51,432 nt of DNA from positions 1-51,432 of the forward strand of contig JARKSE010000157.1 in assembly GCA_029974315.1 (NCBI GenBank). The letters run 5' to 3'. Positions 42,895-51,432 of the stretch are shown in pieces (the first letter of the stretch is position 1; every line of letters begins with the position of its first letter). The stretch comes from Paludibacteraceae bacterium (lineage in GTDB: Bacteria; Bacteroidota; Bacteroidia; Bacteroidales; Paludibacteraceae). The notes under the pieces are model-generated. The model worked only from the letters and a program-made list of their open reading frames with translations, ran no database searches and had not been told where the DNA came from. The position numbers and the translations under genes were made by a program.

Positions 42895-42968
42895 GGTTTT
42901 TTCAAAAAACACTTGTACAATTCAAAATTATCTTTTAATTTCGTTGTTGAGTTGTAAAAGTTGTTTTT

Positions 42969-43871
42969 ATGGTAAATTCCTTTCTGCAATATTTACAGTA
43001 TGAGAAGAACTACTCTTCTCATACTGTTTTGTCATATCATAGCGACCTTTTACAGTTTCAAGATTTCCTCAAACAGTCCGATCAGGACTTTATTCCTCAA
43101 AACATCAAAGCAGAAATCATACGCTCGTGGCTCATGGAGTTACGAGATTCTGGTATTTCAGCACGAACAGTTAATCGTAAACTTTCTGCTTTAAAATCTT
43201 TCTATCGGTTTTTATTAAAACAAGGTTTAGTCACCACCGATCCTACAGCTAAAATCAATTCACAAAAAAAAAGTAAAAAACTACCCACTTTTTTTAGTGA
43301 AAAAGAATTGGATCAAGCCTTTGAAAATTCCGAAAATTTATCTAACTTTGAAGCCTATAGGAACCAAGCCATCCTTGAAACTTTTTATCAAACCGGCATA
43401 CGTTTATCAGAACTTATCAATCTAAAAGATACGGATTTAGATTTTAGCAGAAATACTATTCGTGTATTTGGCAAACGTAGTAAAGAACGCATCATTCCTT
43501 TCGGAGAAAGTTTAAAAGAGTTCTTACAAACCTATATAAGAGAGAGAGATAAACAAGTAAAGCGAATTACATCGTATCTGTACGTACGCGCTGATGGTAA
43601 AAAAATGTATCCAAAATTGGTGTATCGTATTGTACTTAGTACAATGTCAGCAGTTACAACACAAACTAAATGCAGTCCACACGTTTTACGCCACACATTT
43701 GCCACCACCTTACTCAATAATGGAGCCGATATCAATGCAGTGAAAAAACTACTCGGACATGCAAACTTGGCTGCTACAGAAGTGTACACCCACACCACGT
43801 TCGAGCAATTACAACATATTTACGAACAAGCCCACCCAAGGGCAAAAAAGAAAAGAAGTTATGGAAATTAG
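42969..43871 (+). CDS. xerC: Tyrosine recombinase XerC
   Basis: A 300-aa site-specific recombinase that resolves chromosome dimers. The N-terminal ~90 residues are the SAM-like core-binding domain. The catalytic set is complete: Arg145 (TGIRLSE), Lys169, His238 and Arg241 (HVLRH), His264 (LLGHAN) and the nucleophile Tyr273 (EVYTH). The setting between rpsU and hpf marks a core Xer protein, not an integrase of a mobile element. It overlaps hpf by 11 nt. Confidence 0.93.
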   Translation: MVNSFLQYLQYEKNYSSHTVLSYHSDLLQFQDFLKQSDQDFIPQNIKAEIIRSWLMELRDSGISARTVNRKLSALKSFYRFLLKQGLVTTDPTAKINSQKKSKKLPTFFSEKELDQAFENSENLSNFEAYRNQAILETFYQTGIRLSELINLKDTDLDFSRNTIRVFGKRSKERIIPFGESLKEFLQTYIRERDKQVKRITSYLYVRADGKKMYPKLVYRIVLSTMSAVTTQTKCSPHVLRHTFATTLLNNGADINAVKKLLGHANLAATEVYTHTTFEQLQHIYEQAHPRAKKKRSYGN

Positions 43872-44151
43872 AATTCAAGCCGTAAAATTCGATGCAAGCG
43901 ACAGATTACAAGCGCATATCGAAAAAAAAGTAACCAAACTAGAAAAAATATTTGATAGCATTCTTACCGTTGATGTTTATTTGAAAGTTGTAAAACCAGA
44001 AGCGGAAAATAACAAAGAGGTAAATATTAAAGTGAATGCTACCAATGCTGAGTTTTTTGCAGCAAAAGTAGCCAATACGTTCGAACAGGCTGTGGACGAA
44101 TGCGTTGAAGCGCTTGAAAAACAGATAAAAAAACAAAAAGATAAGCGCTAA
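43861..44151 (+). CDS. hpf: Ribosome hibernation-promoting factor (short form)
   Basis: A 96-aa HPF/RaiA-family protein that inactivates ribosomes in stationary phase. I use ATG 43861 (MEIRIQAVKFDASDRLQAH); a frame from 43759 is inside xerC. Family marks are HIEKKVTKLEKIF and the C-terminal AVDECVEALEKQIKKQKDK. It lacks the dimerisation domain of long HPF. Confidence 0.93.
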   Translation: MEIRIQAVKFDASDRLQAHIEKKVTKLEKIFDSILTVDVYLKVVKPEAENNKEVNIKVNATNAEFFAAKVANTFEQAVDECVEALEKQIKKQKDKR

Positions 44152-44270
44152 ACGCTACCCAACAATCTCTTAACACAGGTAGAAAGCCTTTCTAAAAGAA
44201 TCAAAAAAACATAATCAGTTGGGCTTTATAACGGTTTTCAATAAAAAATAATTGAAAAATTGTTTTTTTC

Positions 44271-44301
44271 TTTGTAGATATCAAATAAATATCTATCTTT
44301 G
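44271..44301 (+). promoter_or_regulatory. Promoter of the tRNA-tuf operon
   Basis: TTTG (44271-44274), a 19-nt spacer and TATCTTTG (44294-44301): an ideal Bacteroidota promoter, 46 nt before the first tRNA. Confidence 0.75.
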
Positions 44302-44347
44302 CAACCCGTTTTAGACTGCTCTCTTTGAAGAGCGGCTACAGGGATAC

Positions 44348-44421
44348 GCCTCTTTAGCTCAGTTGGCCAGAGCACGTGATTTGTAATCTCGGGGTCGTTG
44401 GTTCGAATCCGACAAGAGGCT
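44348..44421 (+). tRNA. tRNA-Thr (anticodon TGT)
   Basis: 74 nt. Acceptor GCCTCTT pairs with AAGAGGC; anticodon loop TTTGTAA; T-loop GGTTCGAATCC. Decodes ACA. CCA is not encoded. Confidence 0.97.
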
Positions 44422-44446
44422 CAAAATTAATGCATTATGCATATCT

Positions 44447-44529
44447 GGGCAGTTACCAGAGTGGCCAAATGGGGATGACTGTAACTCAGCTGTCTATAGA
44501 CTTCGGTTGTTCGAATCCATCACTGCCCA
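44447..44529 (+). tRNA. tRNA-Tyr (anticodon GTA)
   Basis: 83 nt class II tRNA with a long variable arm. Acceptor GGGCAGT pairs with ACTGCCC; anticodon loop CTGTAAC contains GTA. Confidence 0.96.
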
Positions 44530-44585
44530 CTACGAAAAAAGTAGAGTTTTTTTTGCTATTCAGAATTTCTTTTCTGGATAAACTT

Positions 44586-44658
44586 GCGGAAGTAGCTCAG
44601 TTGATAGAGCATTAGCCTTCCAAGCTGAGGGTCGCGGGTTTGAGTCCCGTCTTCCGCT
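44586..44658 (+). tRNA. tRNA-Gly (anticodon TCC)
   Basis: 73 nt. Acceptor GCGGAAG pairs with CTTCCGC; anticodon loop CTTCCAA contains TCC. Confidence 0.97.
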
Positions 44659-44668
44659 CTCTTTTTTC

Positions 44669-44740
<72 letters not shown>

Positions 44741-44805
44741 CACAGACGACTAATGATTTTTTTAGACAATTTTAATTATATCACTTTTAAATAAAATTTT
44801 GAGTT

Positions 44806-45993
44806 ATGGCAAAAGAAAAATTTGACAGGTCGAAACCGCACGTAAACATCGGTACTATTGGTCACGTTGACCACGGTAAAACTACTTTGACCGCTGCAAT
44901 CACTACCGTTTTAGGTAAAAAAGGGCTTTCTGAAATAAAGTCTTTTGACTCTATTGACAATGCTCCTGAAGAAAAAGAGCGTGGTATTACCATCAACACA
45001 TCACACGTTGAGTATCAAACAGCTAACCGCCACTATGCACACGTTGACTGTCCTGGTCACGCTGACTACGTTAAAAACATGGTTACTGGTGCTGCTCAAA
45101 TGGACGGTGCTATCATTGTAGTTGCTGCTACTGATGGTCCTATGCCTCAAACTCGTGAACACATCCTTCTTGCTCGTCAGGTAAACGTTCCTCGTTTAGT
45201 TGTTTTCATGAACAAATGTGACATGGTTGACGATGAAGAGATGTTAGAACTTGTAGAGATGGAAATGCGCGAATTACTTTCATTCTATGATTTCGATGGC
45301 GATAACACTCCTGTTATCCGTGGTTCTGCTCTTGGTGCATTGAATGGTGTTGCTGAATGGGAAGACAAAGTAATGGAATTGATGGATGCTGTTGATACTT
45401 GGATTGAATTACCTCCACGCGCAGTTGACAAACCTTTCTTAATGCCTGTTGAAGACGTATTCTCTATTACAGGTCGTGGTACAGTTGCTACTGGTCGTAT
45501 CGAAACAGGGGTTGTTAAAGTTGGTGATGAAGTTCAAATCATTGGCTTGGGCGCAGCAGGTATGAAATCTGTTGTAACTGGTGTTGAAATGTTCCGTAAA
45601 CTTCTTGATTCAGGTGAAGCTGGTGATAACGTTGGTTTATTACTTCGCGGTATTGACAAAGACGAAATCAAACGTGGTATGGTTATTTCTCACCCAGGTA
45701 AAGTAACTCCTCACTCTGAATTTAAAGCTTCTGTTTATATCTTGAAAAAAGAAGAAGGTGGTCGTCACACTCCATTCCACAACAAGTATCGTCCACAATT
45801 CTACATTCGTACTTTGGACGTAACTGGTGAAATTACTCTTCCAGAAGGAACAGAGATGGTAATGCCAGGCGACAACTTGGAAATCACTGTTAAATTGATC
45901 TACCCAGTAGCTTGTAGCGAGGGTCTTCGTTTTGCAATCCGTGAAGGTGGTAGAACAGTTGGTTCTGGACAAATTACAGCTTTGCTTAACTAA
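44806..45993 (+). CDS. tuf: Translation elongation factor Tu
   Basis: A 395-aa GTPase that delivers aminoacyl-tRNA to the ribosome. GTPase motifs are intact: [18 protein letters not shown] and NKCDMVD. Domains 2 and 3 end with [14 protein letters not shown]. It is part of a four-tRNA-tuf transcript unit, an arrangement also known from E. coli thrU-tyrU-glyT-thrT-tufB. Codon use is strongly biased, as expected for high expression. Confidence 0.99.
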   Translation: MAKEKFDRSKPHVNIGTIGHVDHGKTTLTAAITTVLGKKGLSEIKSFDSIDNAPEEKERGITINTSHVEYQTANRHYAHVDCPGHADYVKNMVTGAAQMDGAIIVVAATDGPMPQTREHILLARQVNVPRLVVFMNKCDMVDDEEMLELVEMEMRELLSFYDFDGDNTPVIRGSALGALNGVAEWEDKVMELMDAVDTWIELPPRAVDKPFLMPVEDVFSITGRGTVATGRIETGVVKVGDEVQIIGLGAAGMKSVVTGVEMFRKLLDSGEAGDNVGLLLRGIDKDEIKRGMVISHPGKVTPHSEFKASVYILKKEEGGRHTPFHNKYRPQFYIRTLDVTGEITLPEGTEMVMPGDNLEITVKLIYPVACSEGLRFAIREGGRTVGSGQITALLN

Positions 45994-46027
45994 TAAAAGC
46001 TTTCTGTATAACTAATAAAAACAGATA

Positions 46028-46065
46028 GGAAACGAGTAATCTGCGGATTACTTGTTTCCTTCTTT
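46028..46065 (+). terminator. Terminator after tuf
   Basis: GGAAAC-g-AGTAATC pairs with GATTACT-t-GTTTCC around TGCG, followed by a T-rich stretch. It separates tuf from tRNA-Trp. Confidence 0.75.
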
Positions 46066-46076
46066 AAAACAAATAA

Positions 46077-46149
46077 ACGGGTCTAGCTCAGTTGGTAGAG
46101 CACTGGTCTCCAAAACCAGGTGTCGGGAGTTCGAGTCTCTCGACCCGTG
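46077..46149 (+). tRNA. tRNA-Trp (anticodon CCA)
   Basis: 73 nt. Acceptor ACGGGTC pairs with GACCCGT; anticodon loop CTCCAAA contains CCA; T-loop AGTTCGAGTCT. It sits 23 nt before secE. Confidence 0.97.
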
Positions 46150-46172
46150 CAAAAAAATCTATTTGCGAACAT

Positions 46173-46361
46173 ATGAAACTCATCAATTATTTCAAAGAAT
46201 CTTATACAGAACTTGTCCACAAGACCTCATGGCCTACACGACAAGAACTGACCAACAGTGCAGTAGTTGTTTTAGTAGCTTCCCTCCTTATTGCACTTGT
46301 AGTATGGGCAATGGATTCTATGTTTGAATGGATCATGACGAACATTTACAAAGTTCTCTAA
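46173..46361 (+). CDS. secE: Preprotein translocase subunit SecE
   Basis: A 62-aa single-span SecE. Start ATG 46173; longer frames run through the tRNA. The amphipathic helix (YTELVHKTSWPTRQELTNSA) and the transmembrane helix (VVVLVASLLIALVVWAMDSM) are both clear. It clamps SecY in the inner membrane. nusG follows after 17 nt. Confidence 0.95.
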   Translation: MKLINYFKESYTELVHKTSWPTRQELTNSAVVVLVASLLIALVVWAMDSMFEWIMTNIYKVL

Positions 46362-46378
46362 TTTTCTAGGAGGTTATC

Positions 46379-46927
46379 ATGTCTGAGACAACAAAAAAAT
46401 GGTATGTATTGCGTGCCATAAGTGGTAAAGAAAACAAGGTAAAAGAATATGCTGATGCTGAAATCAGAACTACAGACCTTGGGCAATACGTATCTCAGGT
46501 TTTGATTCCGATGGAAAAAGTTTACCAAATTCGTAACGGAAAGAAAACGATTAAAGAACGTAGCTATTTACCCGGTTATGTACTTGTAGAGGCTAACATG
46601 ACAAACGAGACGATGGGACGCTTGCGTAACATCCCCAACGTGTTAGGTTTTTTAGGCGCATCTCCTGGTGGAAAACCTATTCCTTTGCGTCCGTCAGAAG
46701 TAACTCGTATTTTGGGTTCTGTTGATGAAATGCAAGAGATGGGCGATGATCTCGCAATTCCTTACACTGTAGGTGAAAATGTGAAAGTAATAGCTGGACC
46801 GTTCAGTGGTTTTTCTGGTATCATTGAAGAGGTAAATAATGAGAAGAAAAAACTCAAAGTAATGGTGAAAATTTTCGGGCGAAAAACACCGCTCGAACTT
46901 GGTTTCATGCAAGTAGAGAAAGAGTAA
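46379..46927 (+). CDS. nusG: Transcription termination/antitermination protein NusG
   Basis: A 182-aa protein with an NGN domain (KKWYVLRAISGKENKVKEY; SYLPGYVLVEANM) and a C-terminal KOW domain (GENVKVIAGPFSGFSG). It binds RNA polymerase and couples it to Rho or ribosomes. A good AGGAGG ribosome-binding site (in TAGGAGGTTATC) precedes the ATG, which is unusual among neighbours here. Confidence 0.97.
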   Translation: MSETTKKWYVLRAISGKENKVKEYADAEIRTTDLGQYVSQVLIPMEKVYQIRNGKKTIKERSYLPGYVLVEANMTNETMGRLRNIPNVLGFLGASPGGKPIPLRPSEVTRILGSVDEMQEMGDDLAIPYTVGENVKVIAGPFSGFSGIIEEVNNEKKKLKVMVKIFGRKTPLELGFMQVEKE

Positions 46928-46991
46928 ACAACGAAGTTACGCCCGTTGTTACTCAAACTAATATGTTAATAACAAAATCTTAATTAGAATT

Positions 46992-47432
46992 ATGGCTAAA
47001 GAAATTGCTGGGCTTATCAAATTACAGATTAAAGGTGGTGCGGCTAATCCGTCTCCTCCTGTTGGTCCTGCTTTGGGTTCCAAAGGGATCAATATCATGG
47101 ATTTTTGTAAGCAATTCAATGCCAGAACCCAAGAAAAAGCAGGTAAAATTTTACCTGTGGTTATTACGTACTATGCAGATAAGTCATTTACATTTATCGT
47201 AAAAACTCCTCCTGTTGCCGTCCAATTATTGGAAGCTTCAAAAGCGAAGAGTGGTTCAGCAGAACCAAACCGTAAAAAGGTTGCTGAAGTTACTTGGGAA
47301 CAAGTAAAAGCTATTGCTGAAGATAAAATGACCGACTTAAACTGTTTCACACTCGAGTCAGCCATGACAATGGTTGCTGGCACTGCGAGAAGTATGGGTA
47401 TTGCTGTTAAAGGCGAATTCCCTAATATTTAA
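46992..47432 (+). CDS. rplK: 50S ribosomal protein L11
   Basis: A 146-aa protein with the classic [21 protein letters not shown]-terminus and the C-terminal rRNA-binding part ending [13 protein letters not shown]. It belongs to the GTPase-associated centre. First ribosomal gene of the nusG-rplKAJL unit. Confidence 0.98.
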   Translation: MAKEIAGLIKLQIKGGAANPSPPVGPALGSKGINIMDFCKQFNARTQEKAGKILPVVITYYADKSFTFIVKTPPVAVQLLEASKAKSGSAEPNRKKVAEVTWEQVKAIAEDKMTDLNCFTLESAMTMVAGTARSMGIAVKGEFPNI

Positions 47433-47452
47433 CACTTAACTTCAATTAAACA

Positions 47453-48151
47453 ATGGGTAAACTTACAAAAAATCAAAAGTTAGCTGCAGAGAAAATTGAA
47501 GCAGGTAAATCTTATACTCTCAATGAAGCCGCAAAATTGGTTAAAGAGATTACTACAACCAAATTTGACGCCTCTGTGGATATTGATGTACGTTTAGGCG
47601 TAGATCCACGTAAAGCGAACCAAATGGTTCGTGGTGTGGTATCATTGCCTCACGGTACAGGTAAACAAGTACGGGTTCTTGCATTGTGTACTCCCGACAA
47701 AGAAGCTGAAGCAAAAGCTGCTGGAGCTGACTATGTTGGTCTCGATGAATATATCGAAAAAATTAAAGGCGGATGGACAGATATTGATGTTATCATCACT
47801 ATGCCAGCTATCATGGGTAAAATTGGTGCTCTTGGTCGCGTATTAGGCCCTCGTGGTTTAATGCCAAACCCTAAGAGCGGTACAGTTACTATGGACATTG
47901 GCAAAGCGGTAACCGAAGTAAAATCTGGTAAAATCGACTTTAAAGTAGATAAAAATGGTATCGTTCATACCTCTATAGGTAAAGTGTCGTTCAGCGAACA
48001 ACAAATTGCAGAAAATGCTAAAGAGTTCATGAATACCATTATGAAACTGAAACCATCATCTGCTAAAGGTACATATGTAAAAAGCATTTATCTTTCAAGT
48101 ACAATGAGTGCAGGTATCAAAATTGATCCAAAATCAATCGATGAAAACTAA
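47453..48151 (+). CDS. rplA: 50S ribosomal protein L1
   Basis: A 232-aa protein with [19 protein letters not shown] and [18 protein letters not shown], the L1 signature. It forms the L1 stalk near the E site and in many bacteria represses its own operon. Confidence 0.98.
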   Translation: MGKLTKNQKLAAEKIEAGKSYTLNEAAKLVKEITTTKFDASVDIDVRLGVDPRKANQMVRGVVSLPHGTGKQVRVLALCTPDKEAEAKAAGADYVGLDEYIEKIKGGWTDIDVIITMPAIMGKIGALGRVLGPRGLMPNPKSGTVTMDIGKAVTEVKSGKIDFKVDKNGIVHTSIGKVSFSEQQIAENAKEFMNTIMKLKPSSAKGTYVKSIYLSSTMSAGIKIDPKSIDEN

Positions 48152-48164
48152 TTAAAACGAAGGT

Positions 48165-48683
48165 ATGAAAAAGGAAGATAAAAGCGTAATTATTTCGAAA
48201 ATACAGGAAACTCTCCAAGCTTACAGCCATTTTTACATTACTGAAGCACAGGGATTAAACGCAGAACAAGTTAGCAATTTGAGACGTCTTTGTAACAAAA
48301 ATGACGTTAAAATGTTAGTTGTCAAAAATACGTTATTCCAAAAAGCATTAGAAGCTCATGGTGTAGATACCAAGGCTTTAGCTGGTGCTTTAAAATTGAA
48401 TTCGGCTATTTTGTTTTCTAATACTGGTAACGCTCCTGCTAAATTGATAAAAGAGTTTAGTAAAGCTAACCAAAAACCAGTTTTGAAAGCTGCTTATGTA
48501 GAAGAAAGCTTGTATTTAGGTGAAAATCAAGTTGACACTCTTGTGTCTATCAAGAGTAAAAACGAACTTATCGGTGATATCATTAGCTTATTACAATCAC
48601 CTGCTAAGAACGTTGTGTCCGCACTCCAATCTGGAGGTACCACAATTCATGGTGTGTTACAAACACTCTCTGAAAAAAATTAA
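48165..48683 (+). CDS. rplJ: 50S ribosomal protein L10
   Basis: A 172-aa stalk base protein (FYITEAQGLNAEQVSNLRRL; VVKNTLFQKAL) whose C-terminal helix carries L7/L12 dimers. Starts 13 nt after rplA. Confidence 0.97.
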   Translation: MKKEDKSVIISKIQETLQAYSHFYITEAQGLNAEQVSNLRRLCNKNDVKMLVVKNTLFQKALEAHGVDTKALAGALKLNSAILFSNTGNAPAKLIKEFSKANQKPVLKAAYVEESLYLGENQVDTLVSIKSKNELIGDIISLLQSPAKNVVSALQSGGTTIHGVLQTLSEKN

Positions 48684-48727
48684 TTATTTATTAAAACAAA
48701 ATTACAAACACATAAATTATTATTACA

Positions 48728-49090
48728 ATGGCAGATTTGAAAGCTTTTGCAGAACAATTGGTTAACCTTACAGTTAAAGAAGTAAACGAGTTAGCCGCAA
48801 TTTTGAAAGATGAATATGGTATCGAACCTGCTGCTGCAGCTGGTCCTGTTGCTGCAGCTGGTGAAGCAGCTGAAGAAAAATCATCTTTTGATGTTATCTT
48901 AAAATCAGCTGGTGCCAACAAATTGGCAATCGTTAAGTTAGTTAAAGAACTTACCGGTCTTGGCTTGAAAGAAGCTAAAGATATCGTAGACGCTGCTCCT
49001 GCTGCTGTTAAAGAAGGTGTTGCTAAAGAAGAGGCAGAATCTCTTAAAAAGCAATTGACCGAAGCAGGTGCCGAAGTTGAACTTAAGTAA
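48728..49090 (+). CDS. rplL: 50S ribosomal protein L7/L12
   Basis: A 120-aa acidic protein: N-terminal dimerisation helices, an Ala/Gly/Pro hinge ([16 protein letters not shown]) and the factor-binding C-terminal domain ([19 protein letters not shown]). It recruits translational GTPases. Confidence 0.98.
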   Translation: MADLKAFAEQLVNLTVKEVNELAAILKDEYGIEPAAAAGPVAAAGEAAEEKSSFDVILKSAGANKLAIVKLVKELTGLGLKEAKDIVDAAPAAVKEGVAKEEAESLKKQLTEAGAEVELK

Positions 49091-49119
49091 GTCTAACTCC
49101 TGGTCTTTCAGGATTTTAC

Positions 49120-49158
49120 GGTTTAGAATCCCGTTCAAACGGGACTCTAAACCTTTTT
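49120..49158 (+). terminator. Hairpin and T-tract between rplL and rpoB (attenuator)
   Basis: GGTTTAGA (49120-49127) pairs with TCTAAACC (49146-49153), and TCCCGT (49129-49134) with ACGGGA (49139-49144), around the loop TCAA. One A-C mismatch separates the two stems. Five T residues follow. Since rpoB starts 40 nt later, it is likely a partial terminator that sets rpoB below ribosomal-protein expression. Confidence 0.8.
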
Positions 49159-49197
49159 ATGTATAACTAATAAGTTCAACTAATACACCCTTTAATA

Positions 49198-51432
49198 ATG
49201 TCTTCAAATACTGAAAATAAAAGAACGAGTTTTGCCTCCATTAAGAACCAGTTATCATATCCTGACTTTTTGGAAGTACAACTCAAATCATTTAAAGATT
49301 TCTTCCAACTCGATACTCCTCCTGAAAGAAGAAAAAATGAGGGATTGTACCGTGTGTTTGCTGAAAACTTTCCAATTGCAGATACACGTAATAATTTCGT
49401 TCTCGAATTCCTCGATTATTATGTTGATCCTCCCCGTTACTCTATCGACGAGTGTATCCGTCGTGGATTAACGTATAGTGTTCCGTTAAAAGCCAAGTTA
49501 AAACTATATTGTACTGATCCTGATCATGAGGATTTTGATACGGTTATCCAAGACGTATACTTGGGACCTATTCCTTACATGACCGACAAAGGTACGTTTG
49601 TTATAAACGGTGCTGAACGTGTTATTGTATCACAACTACACCGTTCTCCTGGCGTGTTTTTCGGACAAAGCATACACGCAAACGGCACAAAACTTTATTC
49701 TGCGCGTATCATTCCATTCCGTGGTTCATGGATTGAGTTTGCTACTGACATCAATAACGTGATGTACGCCTATATTGACCGTAAGAAAAAATTACCTGTA
49801 ACCACTCTATTACGTGCTATCGGCTACGAAAGTGATAAGGATATTTTGGAAACATTCGGTCTAGCAGAAGAAGTAAAAGTCAATAAAACAAACTTGAAAA
49901 AAGCAATCGGCCGCAAATTGGCTGTTCGTGTTATCAAAACATGGGCTGAAGATTTTGTGGACGAAGATACTGGTGAAGTAGTAAGTGTTGAACGTACAAA
50001 AGTACTTATTGACCGTGAAACCATTATCGAAGCAAGCCATATTGATGACATTATCGAATCGGGAAATCAAACCATTTTACTTCACAGAGAAGATCAAAAT
50101 GTTGATGATTTTACGATTATTTATAATACATTACAAAAAGACCCAAGTAATACAGAAAAAGAAGCTGTATTGCATATCTATCGCCAGTTGCGTAATGCAG
50201 AACCTGCTGACGATACATCTGCTCGCGAAACTATCAATGGTCTTTTCTTCTCCGAAAAACGCTATGATTTAGGTGAAGTTGGTCGTTACAGAATCAATAG
50301 AAAACTCAATCTGACAACAGATATGGGTGTTCGTGTATTGACCAAAGAAGATATTATTGAAATTATCAAATATCTTGTTAAACTTATCAACTCTAAAGTT
50401 GACGTTGACGATATTGACCACTTAAGCAACCGTCGTGTACGCACTGTTGGTGAGCAGCTTTATCAACAATTTAATATAGGCTTAGCTCGCATGGCTCGTA
50501 CTATCCGTGAACGAATGAACGTGCGTGACAACGAAGTGTTTACACCAATTGATTTGATCAACGCTAAGGCAATTTCATCAGTTATCAATTCGTTTTTCGG
50601 TACCAATGCTCTCTCACAATTTATGGATCAAACCAATCCACTGGCTGAAATCACGCACAAACGTCGTTTGTCAGCTCTTGGCCCTGGTGGTTTATCGCGT
50701 GAGCGTGCAGGATTTGAGGTACGTGACGTTCACTATACACACTACGGTCGCCTCTGCCCTATTGAAACGCCAGAAGGACCAAATATTGGTTTGATTTCGT
50801 CATTGTGTGTGTACGCAAAAATTAATGATCTTGGTTTTATCACAACTCCTTATCGTAAGGTCAAAGATGCAGTTGTTGATTTATCAGAAGAAGGCGTTAC
50901 ATACTTGACCGCAGAAGAAGAAGAAGATCTCGTAGTAGCACAAGGTAACGCTCCACTCAGTGATAACGGTCATTTCATTCGTAACAAAGTTAAATCACGA
51001 TTGGAAGCTGACTTCCCTGTGGTTCCTCCAACAGAAGTGGACTTGATGGACGTTGCTCCGCAACAAATTGCTTCTATTGCAGCAGCCTTAATTCCATTCT
51101 TGGAACACGACGATGCTAACCGTGCTTTGATGGGATCTAACATGATGCGCCAAGCAGTACCTTTGTTACGTCCTGAAGCTCCAATTGTAGGAACCGGTAT
51201 TGAGCGTCAGTTAATTACTGACTCGCGTACTCAACTTATGGCAGAAGGCGACGGTGTTGTAGAATTTGTTGACGCAAGCGTTATCCGCATACGTTACGAT
51301 CGTAGCGAAGAAGAAGAGTTTGTGAATTTTGAAGACGCTGTGAAAGAATATCCTCTTCCAAAATTCTTAAAAACTAACCAAGATACAACTATCGACTTAC
51401 GCCCTCTTGTAAGAAAAGGTGACCGCGTAACG
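49198..51432 (+). CDS. rpoB: DNA-directed RNA polymerase beta subunit (partial, C-terminus outside window)
   Basis: The frame is open from ATG 49198 to the window end (745 codons of an expected ~1270). It contains the beta-subunit landmarks in order: [18 protein letters not shown], the first protrusion and lobe, [11 protein letters not shown], and the rifampicin-binding region ([20 protein letters not shown] and [19 protein letters not shown]), where the usual Gln, Asp, His and Ser positions look wild type. [20 protein letters not shown] is present. It is part of the nusG-rplKAJL-rpoBC block. Confidence 0.98.
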   Translation, partial: MSSNTENKRTSFASIKNQLSYPDFLEVQLKSFKDFFQLDTPPERRKNEGLYRVFAENFPIADTRNNFVLEFLDYYVDPPRYSIDECIRRGLTYSVPLKAKLKLYCTDPDHEDFDTVIQDVYLGPIPYMTDKGTFVINGAERVIVSQLHRSPGVFFGQSIHANGTKLYSARIIPFRGSWIEFATDINNVMYAYIDRKKKLPVTTLLRAIGYESDKDILETFGLAEEVKVNKTNLKKAIGRKLAVRVIKTWAEDFVDEDTGEVVSVERTKVLIDRETIIEASHIDDIIESGNQTILLHREDQNVDDFTIIYNTLQKDPSNTEKEAVLHIYRQLRNAEPADDTSARETINGLFFSEKRYDLGEVGRYRINRKLNLTTDMGVRVLTKEDIIEIIKYLVKLINSKVDVDDIDHLSNRRVRTVGEQLYQQFNIGLARMARTIRERMNVRDNEVFTPIDLINAKAISSVINSFFGTNALSQFMDQTNPLAEITHKRRLSALGPGGLSRERAGFEVRDVHYTHYGRLCPIETPEGPNIGLISSLCVYAKINDLGFITTPYRKVKDAVVDLSEEGVTYLTAEEEEDLVVAQGNAPLSDNGHFIRNKVKSRLEADFPVVPPTEVDLMDVAPQQIASIAAALIPFLEHDDANRALMGSNMMRQAVPLLRPEAPIVGTGIERQLITDSRTQLMAEGDGVVEFVDASVIRIRYDRSEEEEFVNFEDAVKEYPLPKFLKTNQDTTIDLRPLVRKGDRVT

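Noticed and set aside
43759-43860. Upstream start for hpf inside xerC
   Set aside because: The family N-terminus (MEIRIQAVKF) begins at 43861 and the extra residues are an out-of-frame reading of xerC.
42969-43871. Tyrosine recombinase as a mobile-element integrase
   Set aside because: Its place between rpsU and hpf, normal XerC length and lack of flanking att repeats indicate the core chromosome-dimer recombinase.
44376-44615. 79-codon plus-strand frame over the tRNA cluster
   Set aside because: It runs through three tRNA genes; purely accidental.
46052-46172. Frames extending secE upstream through tRNA-Trp
   Set aside because: They include the complete tRNA-Trp; SecE length and alignment support ATG 46173.

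Overview
The window is a chromosomal segment from a low-GC member of the Bacteroidota, most likely an anaerobic Bacteroidales that has a type IX secretion system (T9SS). The evidence is: many promoters of the Bacteroidota form (TTTG or TTG, about 19-20 nt, then TAnnTTTG); three secreted proteins ending in T9SS-type sorting tails; an oxygen-sensitive class III ribonucleotide reductase (nrdDG); BtuB/BtuG-type cobalamin uptake genes; and an EF-G2-type translation factor. I could not fix the genus.

Left part (1-12643). A partial GLUG-repeat surface protein diverges from a rightward gene run: gcvP, a steroid 5-alpha-reductase homologue, an Old-Yellow-Enzyme-type flavin reductase, a short-chain dehydrogenase and a lipoprotein metallopeptidase. 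The three middle genes look like the reductive bile-acid/steroid cluster (5AR, 5BR, HSDH) known from gut Bacteroidales. On the minus strand nrdD, nrdG and a T9SS-exported DUF4465 protein lie behind a cobalamin riboswitch.

Centre (13000-25600). A palindrome-rich gap leads into a three-gene restriction-modification operon (XRE regulator, YhdJ-like methyltransferase, restriction endonuclease). It is closed by a second hairpin-bearing gap at the end of dinB. A cobalamin-uptake operon follows on the minus strand (btuB, a BtuG-like lipoprotein, a T9SS-tailed surface protein) with its own cobalamin riboswitch. Then come pssA and a large secreted endonuclease I.

Right-centre (25700-41000). An EF-G2 paralogue lacks the catalytic His. 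A minus-strand envelope set follows: coiled-coil membrane protein, EptA-like phosphoethanolamine transferase, PAP2 phosphatase and acyl-ACP thioesterase. mdh and pgeF lead to a DpnI cassette: a 254-aa DpnI homologue, a DpnD homologue and a methyltransferase relic that lacks its N-terminus and centre. speB, a THUMP RNA methyltransferase, cysE, a nicotinamide riboside kinase and a CtpA protease lie on the minus strand.

Right end (41000-51432). This is core housekeeping: thiL, rpiB, rpsU-xerC-hpf, tRNA-Thr/Tyr/Gly/Thr-tuf, tRNA-Trp-secE-nusG-rplKAJL and the first 745 codons of rpoB. A strong hairpin plus T-tract lies between rplL and rpoB.

Most notable: the steroid-reductase operon, the DpnI cassette with a gutted methyltransferase, the B12 riboswitch over an anaerobic RNR operon that also carries a surface protein, and the inverted-repeat elements flanking the restriction-modification operon.
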